Shown one piece after another: positions 6,434 to 6,873 of a stretch of 6,873 bases of DNA (its first letter is position 1; every line of letters starts with the position of its first letter). Below the pieces are notes generated by a model that had not been told where the DNA came from, searched no databases, and saw only the letters and a list, made by a program, of their open reading frames with translations. Source of the stretch: an uncultured Caulobacteraceae bacterium (GTDB lineage: Bacteria > Pseudomonadota > Alphaproteobacteria > Caulobacterales > Caulobacteraceae); contig CALEOQ010000026.1 in the NCBI GenBank assembly GCA_937910255.1, positions 1 to 6,873 on the forward strand. Reading direction: 5' to 3'. A program made the position numbers and the translations under genes.

Positions 6434-6624
6434 GCCTGAGCCGCGCCTCGAAGCGCGCCAATCTCTGGCGCACCTTCGCCGCCCCGCTGCTGATCCTGGC
6501 CGCCAGCATCATCGGCCTGGTGGCCGCCCTGGTGGCCAATGGCCCGGGCGACTGGATTTCCTGGGCCGCGCTGAGCGTGCCCGTGGCTGCGATCATCTGG
6601 GGCCGCCTGCGCCGCAGCAAGTAA
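6430..6624 (+). CDS. Small two-helix inner-membrane protein, unknown function
   Basis: This is a 64-residue protein whose ATG overlaps the stop codon of the PepSY gene (ATGA at 6430-6433), a classic sign of translational coupling. A basic leader (SLSRASKRANLWR) precedes two hydrophobic helices at about 15-36 and 42-58, joined by a short NGPGD turn. The protein ends with a basic tail, RLRRSK. The positive-inside rule places both ends in the cytoplasm. Small proteins of this shape are, to my recollection, common just after PepSY-type genes in iron-uptake loci, so a role as a partner or stabiliser of the PepSY protein is plausible. No domain name can be given with confidence. The longer reading frame from 6349 is only an upstream extension inside the PepSY gene. 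It converges on the next gene with an 18-nt gap. Confidence 0.75.
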   Translation: MSLSRASKRANLWRTFAAPLLILAASIIGLVAALVANGPGDWISWAALSVPVAAIIWGRLRRSK

Positions 6625-6642
6625 GGCCAAGCCCTCGCCGGC

Positions 6643-6733
6643 TCAGGTCTCTTCCGCCAGCAGGGCTGCGACCCCGGACAAGGCTTCGGCCAGCACCTCC
6701 TGCCGCCCCGGCGCGCCCAGGGAGATGCGGACG
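6643..6733 (-). CDS. C-terminal fragment, probable MocR-type or other PLP-dependent aminotransferase
   Basis: The last 29 codons of a leftward gene are visible, ending at TGA (6645-6643). The peptide reads VRISLGAPGRQEV, then LAEALSGVAALLAEET. An R-[IVL]-S-L-G-A stretch followed by a short amphipathic helix ending in LLA is typical of the C-terminus of aminotransferase-fold proteins, notably MocR/GntR regulators. The gene is cut at 6733 because adapter sequence begins at 6734, so its start and regulator domain, if any, are missing. With only 29 residues the family call is tentative. It is convergent with the iron-uptake genes and probably unrelated to them. Confidence 0.55.
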
Positions 6734-6804
6734 AGATCGGAAGAGCACACGTCTGAACTCCAGTCACGTCGTAATCTCGTATGCCGTCTTCTGCTTGAAA
6801 AAAA
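6734..6804. other. Illumina TruSeq-type adapter read-through (artefact)
   Basis: From 6734 the sequence matches the standard Illumina adapter, starting AGATCGGAAGAGCACACG and running to CCAGTCAC at 6767. It continues with a 6-base index-like GTCGTA (6768-6773), then ATCTCGTATGCCGTCTTC to CTGCTTG at 6797, and seven A (6798-6804) as seen when a read passes the adapter end. This is not genomic DNA, and the genomic contig ends at or near 6733. Confidence 0.98.
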
Positions 6805-6873
6805 CAACCACCCCCCCCCCCACCCCCCCTACCCCCCCCCCCCCCCCCCCACTCACCTACTTCTCCCAGCCTC
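6805..6873. other. C-rich low-complexity tail beyond the adapter (artefact)
   Basis: This stretch is mostly C with scattered A and T and ends in a short mixed segment. It lies beyond an adapter and its poly-A, so it is almost certainly low-quality read end rather than biology. No gene or regulatory content is claimed. Confidence 0.93.

Noticed and set aside
6805..6860. C-rich runs that could suggest i-motif or G-quadruplex DNA
   Set aside because: They lie beyond the sequencing adapter and poly-A, so they are read-end noise.
1..6873. CRISPR arrays, tRNA or rRNA genes, insertion sequences, phage or toxin-antitoxin genes
   Set aside because: I looked for regularly spaced repeats, tRNA-like folds, transposase motifs and terminal inverted repeats by eye and saw none.

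Overview
The window looks like one short-read contig, or the end of one, from a GC-rich alphaproteobacterium. Codon use and protein style suggest Caulobacteraceae (Caulobacter, Brevundimonas or Phenylobacterium); this placement is inferred from protein character alone. The last ~140 bases are not genomic. From 6734 the sequence is an Illumina TruSeq-type adapter with a 6-base index, then a short poly-A run and C-rich noise.

Left module (1-1717). An OmpR/PhoB-family response regulator runs leftward off the edge of the window. Divergent from it are two rightward genes for small exported proteins. The first is a secreted protein whose reading frame is broken by a -1 shift near 1136. The second is a clean periplasmic protein with four EF-hand calcium loops. 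The divergent gap carries three GTYACA-type direct repeats spaced by one and two helical turns, as expected of an OmpR-family operator. The simplest reading is a two-component regulator controlling itself and a small calcium-binding or envelope operon. The signal is unknown, and any sensor kinase would lie off the left edge.

Centre and right module (1736-6624). An OprO/OprP-type outer-membrane porin runs leftward. Divergent from it is a TonB-dependent siderophore receptor, followed on the same strand by a PepSY-associated membrane protein and a 64-residue two-helix membrane protein that overlaps it by ATGA. Receptor plus PepSY protein is a familiar ferric-siderophore uptake and reduction pairing. 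The same 16-bp pattern, TGAAAG-N3-TTCGCAA, occurs in opposite orientations 30 and 31 nt before the start codons of the receptor and the PepSY gene. It resembles Fur boxes, suggests joint iron control of both genes, and decides the PepSY start.

Right end (6643-6733). The last 29 residues of a leftward gene are visible, resembling the C-terminus of a MocR-type or other PLP-dependent aminotransferase. The adapter cuts it off. No RNA genes, mobile elements or CRISPR arrays are visible. I see no clearly new biological system; the most original signals are the two regulatory motif sets, and the most certain anomaly is the adapter tail.
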